6,565 nucleotides of DNA. Source: JBDRAU01 sp043823315. Lineage in GTDB: Bacteria; Patescibacteriota; UBA1384; DTJR01. The notes beneath the pieces are model-generated. The model worked only from the letters and a program-made list of their open reading frames with translations. It was not told the origin of the DNA and ran no database searches. Below are positions 4,958 through 6,565 of this stretch, piece by piece. The first letter of the stretch is position 1. Each line of letters starts with the position of its first letter. Both the position numbers and the translations under genes were made by a program. Where the stretch lies: NCBI GenBank assembly GCA_043823315.1, contig JBDRAU010000020.1, positions 1 to 6,565 on the forward strand, read 5' to 3'.

Positions 4958-5455
4958 TTATTTCTTCGTTTCTTTTTTGAGAGGGATATTCTTTATTGGT
5001 TGTTCCTCCGCGATGTATTGGCTTTTTGATTTTGCATTTAAAGATTCTTTGTTCTCAGTGTTAAGCTTTTCGGTGAAATTTTTTTCATCTACTGTCTTGG
5101 TCTTTTCTATTTTATCAGTATCTGCGATTTTGACCTTTGAGCTTTTAACTTTGTTTGAACTTTCAACTTTGGTTTTGGAAATTTCCTGCACCGAAACACG
5201 TTGTTTGATTTTCTTGTTCCCATTAAAGTTCAGGTATCTGATTTTTTTAAATAAAACGACGCCATCTCTGACTGCGTATAAAGTATCATCTTTGCCGGTT
5301 TTGACTCCGTCTCCTGCCATAAAAGCCGTTCCTCTTTGCCGGATAATGATCTGGCCACATCGAATAGCAGAGCCACCATAAATTTTGACGCCTAAGCGCT
5401 GCGACTGGGAATCCCTACCTAATTTTGTTGTACCCTTTGCTTTTGTATGAGCCAT
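4958..5455 (-). CDS. rpmA: Ribosomal protein L27 with a long C-terminal extension
   Basis: Large-subunit protein L27, whose N-terminus reaches the peptidyl-transferase centre. The family core is clear: MAHTKAKGTTKLGRDSQSQ (1-19), LGVKIYGGSAI (21-31), GQIIIRQRGTAF (34-45), and GKDDTLYAVRDGVVLF (54-69). It begins directly with MAH, so it lacks the cleaved N-terminal extension known from Firmicutes. Standard L27 is about 85-95 residues; here 165, with about 75 extra residues of Lys/Glu/Ser/Asn-rich low-complexity tail. Part of the tail (about 96-110) comes from DNA made of AACTTT-type repeats. It is first in a two-gene unit with rplS under a strong promoter, without the usual rplU partner upstream. 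No SD is seen before the ATG. Confidence 0.97.
   Translation of the reverse strand: MAHTKAKGTTKLGRDSQSQRLGVKIYGGSAIRCGQIIIRQRGTAFMAGDGVKTGKDDTLYAVRDGVVLFKKIRYLNFNGNKKIKQRVSVQEISKTKVESSNKVKSSKVKIADTDKIEKTKTVDEKNFTEKLNTENKESLNAKSKSQYIAEEQPIKNIPLKKETKK
5134..5170. repeat. CTTT-AA simple repeat inside the rpmA tail
   Basis: Degenerate units CTTTGAG, CTTTTAA, CTTTGTTTGAA, CTTTCAA, CTTT run across the codons for the Lys/Ser-rich stretch of the L27 extension. They resemble the CTTTATGAA repeats near the S23 gene but are more irregular and remain in frame. Confidence 0.5.
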
Positions 5456-5484
5456 ATCGTAAATTTACTAATAAATTTTTGGAT

Positions 5485-5515
5485 TTCTAATTTTAAGTTC
5501 TAAATTCTAAAATTT
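5485..5515. repeat. TTCTAAA-type short tandem repeat in the rpmA leader
   Basis: Degenerate 6-8-base units (TTCTAA, TTTTAAG, TTCTAAA, TTCTAAAA) lie between the rpmA promoter and its start codon. They form an AT-rich leader of about 70 bases in the rpmA-rplS messenger. No stable hairpin is obvious in it. Confidence 0.55.
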
Positions 5516-5534
5516 CCCCACGGGACTAAGGTGA

Positions 5535-5563
5535 ATAATATCAAATAAATTCAAGCTGGTCAA
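5535..5563 (-). promoter_or_regulatory. Sigma70-like promoter of rpmA-rplS
   Basis: On the minus strand TTGACC (5558-5563), a spacer of exactly 17 bases, and TATTAT (5535-5540) preceded by TGA, giving an extended -10. Five of six bases match consensus in each hexamer. Transcription would start near 5528, about 72 bases before the rpmA ATG. Confidence 0.8.
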
Positions 5564-5678
5564 CAGGTCATGGTGATTAGCACACAAATTGCGACCAATT
5601 ATTTCGAATTTTCTTCCGCGTCAATCTGAGTTAAGTATGCGTAATTCCGCGCTTTGAGAGGCCACGAAACCCACCCAT
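5564..5678. other. Intergenic space between divergent promoters
   Basis: These 115 bases separate the rpmA promoter (minus) from the unit B promoter (plus). I see no gene, RNA or clear operator, only short palindromes such as TTCGAA at 5602-5607. GC content rises towards the unit B side. Confidence 0.5.
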
Positions 5679-5707
5679 TTGACAGGGTTTAGCTTCTCAT
5701 ATTTAAT
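5679..5707 (+). promoter_or_regulatory. Near-consensus sigma70 promoter of unit B
   Basis: A perfect TTGACA -35 (5679-5684), a 17-base spacer, and TTTAAT (5702-5707, 5 of 6 consensus bases). Transcription would begin near 5714, about 40 bases before the TTG start of the gene. It is the best-matching promoter in the window. Confidence 0.85.
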
Positions 5708-5752
5708 GCTATCAGTGGATGCTTGTCAAGTTCTTTGAAGGAGGGATGCGCA

Positions 5753-6247
5753 TTGAGGACAGTTGCGCTCTCAGCAGGGGTGAAAGCGATCGTCGAAGCC
5801 GAAAGACACAGGCATCGAGAGGCCATTTCGTCGGTTCTTGCGAGTGAAGTTGAGCGGATTGCCGAGTTCGAGCTTGTGGACAAAGAGCAGCGCTCGGTGA
5901 CGAAGTTCGGCGTCGCGGCGGCCATTGAGGAGCTCGCCAAAGCCATACATCCGTTTCTCAAAGAGAATCATCTTCCGGCGGAAGTGACCATCTACAGGGG
6001 CGGTCTCGTCTGGCAGATCTCGCCGAGCTTCCTCTCCCGACATCTCGGATGCGGTTCGACTCGAATGAGCCAAGCGAGCACGAGGATCAACGACGCGCTC
6101 CGAGCGCTCGAGATCCGGCTTCCTCCGCTCGTGAGCGACGAAGGCGGCCTGATGTTGCTGCAAGAAGCACATGATGCGAGTTTGGAGGGGCTTGGGCTAA
6201 CCTGGGCGATGATGAAATCGCTCGCGAAGGCGGGTGATCCGACGTGA
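5753..6247 (+). CDS. Orphan 164-residue protein, possible winged-helix segment
   Basis: I do not recognise this protein. The TTG start at 5753 is chosen because the SD AAGGAGGG (5738-5745) lies seven bases before it. A TTG at 5723 is upstream of this SD, and an ATG at 5746 is out of frame and too close. Residues about 10-70 look helical and charged (KAIVEAERHRHREAISSVLA, then EELAKAIHPFLKENH). Residues about 78-84 (VTIYRGG) look like a strand pair. Residues 89-124 (ISPSFLSRHLG, then RMSQASTRINDALRALEI) have the spacing of a helix-turn-helix, a weak inference. There is no signal peptide or membrane helix. GC content and codon choice (many GCG, CTC, CGA, GGC) differ sharply from the minus-strand genes. 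A near-consensus promoter and a terminator frame it, so it is a self-contained gene, probably acquired. Confidence 0.7.
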   Translation: MRTVALSAGVKAIVEAERHRHREAISSVLASEVERIAEFELVDKEQRSVTKFGVAAAIEELAKAIHPFLKENHLPAEVTIYRGGLVWQISPSFLSRHLGCGSTRMSQASTRINDALRALEIRLPPLVSDEGGLMLLQEAHDASLEGLGLTWAMMKSLAKAGDPT

Positions 6248-6273
6248 AAACGCTGACAAGTTCGTCCACTACC

Positions 6274-6311
6274 AGGGGGCAGCCTCGAAAGAGATCTGCC
6301 CCCTCTTTCTT
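6274..6311 (+). terminator. Intrinsic terminator of unit B
   Basis: AGGGGGCAG (6274-6282) pairs perfectly with CTGCCCCCT (6296-6304) around a 13-base loop, followed by the pyrimidine-rich tail CTTTCTT. It lies 26 bases after the stop of the 164-codon gene. Confidence 0.8.
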
Positions 6312-6318
6312 GCAGTTC

Positions 6319-6423
6319 GTCATTGCACGGTTTGGGAGTGGAGCCCAAACCTAATGTCTCTCCGAAGCAATCTCTACCAGTTAACGAGAGATTGCCGTGC
6401 TCACTTCATTCGCTCGCAATGAC
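6319..6423. repeat. Dispersed palindromic repeat with GTCATTGC/GCAATGAC ends
   Basis: A 105-base element with 8-bp terminal inverted repeats (6319-6326 and 6416-6423). It contains two internal hairpins: GTTTGGG (6330-6336) with CCCAAAC (6344-6350), and GCAATCTCT (6367-6375) with AGAGATTGC (6387-6395). The GAAGCAATCTC and CGCTCGCAATGACA words are typical of a repeat class found in intergenic DNA of many phyla. It follows the unit B terminator directly. Confidence 0.75.
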
Positions 6424-6565
6424 ACATAGCAGTTGATAATGAGCACGTTAATCTATTTATTGTCTTGACTCGGGGAGTCTTTCTTGATATGGTTTTCTGA
6501 TCGCGAGTAACTTGACTTATAGGAAACAAGCACCCGAGTCGGCTAGGACGACCGGGGCTTAGGAT
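6424..6565. other. Right-edge non-coding stretch
   Basis: After the palindromic repeat these 142 bases hold only the candidate promoter and what would be its leader, ending in a GC-rich segment (CCCGAGTCGGCTAGG and on). I see no coding frame with a ribosome site and no tRNA. The part after about 6500 could be a structured leader or the start of a small RNA cut off by the edge. Confidence 0.4.
6465..6493 (+). promoter_or_regulatory. Candidate sigma70 promoter towards the right edge
   Basis: TTGACT (6465-6470), a 17-base spacer and TATGGT (6488-6493). The -35 matches five of six consensus bases and the -10 four of six. Transcription would start near 6500 and run out of the window. No open frame with an SD begins before the edge, so the gene or RNA it serves is not visible. 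Confidence 0.4.

Noticed and set aside
4953..5381. Plus-strand hydrophobic frame of 142 codons
   Set aside because: It is antisense to rpmA. Its apparent membrane character comes from reading Lys/Glu codons on the other strand as Phe/Leu codons.
5746..5847. ATG at 5746 as start of a 33-codon gene
   Set aside because: The SD ends directly at this ATG, leaving no spacing. The in-frame TTG at 5753 has seven bases and opens a much longer gene.
5771..6348. Overlapping minus-strand frames opposite the 164-codon gene
   Set aside because: High GC removes stop codons on both strands. None has an SD or promoter, while the plus-strand gene has both and a terminator.
6234..6422. Plus-strand frame of 62 codons after unit B
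   Set aside because: It runs through the terminator hairpin and the whole palindromic repeat, with no ribosome site.
6510..6565. tRNA or structured RNA at the right edge
   Set aside because: No acceptor/T-arm pattern (GTTCRANNC) or clover-leaf pairing could be drawn, and the sequence stops at the edge.

Overview
The window looks like a chromosomal segment from an ultra-small-genome bacterium of the Patescibacteria (Candidate Phyla Radiation) type. This is inferred from moderate-to-low GC housekeeping genes that mostly lack Shine-Dalgarno (SD) sequences, tightly packed gene order, long low-complexity tails on two ribosomal proteins, and an S23/four-helix-bundle gene between housekeeping genes. 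No rRNA is present, so the phylum assignment is provisional.

Minus strand, right to left. The rpmA-rplS pair (L27 then L19, 4240-5455) has its own strong sigma70-type promoter at 5535-5563 and ends in a palindromic repeat (4164-4236) plus a GNRA-loop terminator (4139-4157). A second minus-strand set follows: yraN (2901-3263), a four-helix-bundle S23-family gene (2510-2854), gltX (1109-2482) and a GT4-like glycosyltransferase (3-1112), the last two overlapping by 4 bp. Short AT-rich tandem repeats built on a CTTTATGAA-like unit sit at both ends of the S23 gene in opposite orientation and again upstream of yraN.

Plus strand. Two compact units of clearly higher GC are placed between or beside the minus-strand genes. 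Unit A (3317-4072) has an extended -10 promoter, three orphan small genes (91, 30 and 62 codons) each with a strong SD, an 18-base pure G/C tract and a 17-bp terminator hairpin. Unit B (5679-6311) has a TTGACA-17-TTTAAT promoter, one orphan 164-codon gene with a TTG start behind a strong SD, and a terminator. A third plus-strand promoter (6465-6493) fires towards the right edge, so another unit may begin there. These self-contained orphan units, with initiation signals unlike the host genes, are the most novel part of the window.

Functionally, the minus strand covers translation (GluRS, L27, L19), a conserved YraN nuclease-fold protein and envelope or exopolysaccharide glycosylation. The plus-strand products cannot be assigned a function from sequence alone. 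Two different dispersed palindromic repeats, both ending in TGTCAT/ATGACA-type termini, lie just downstream of transcription units (4164-4236 and 6319-6423). A third palindromic block is embedded in frame inside rplS.
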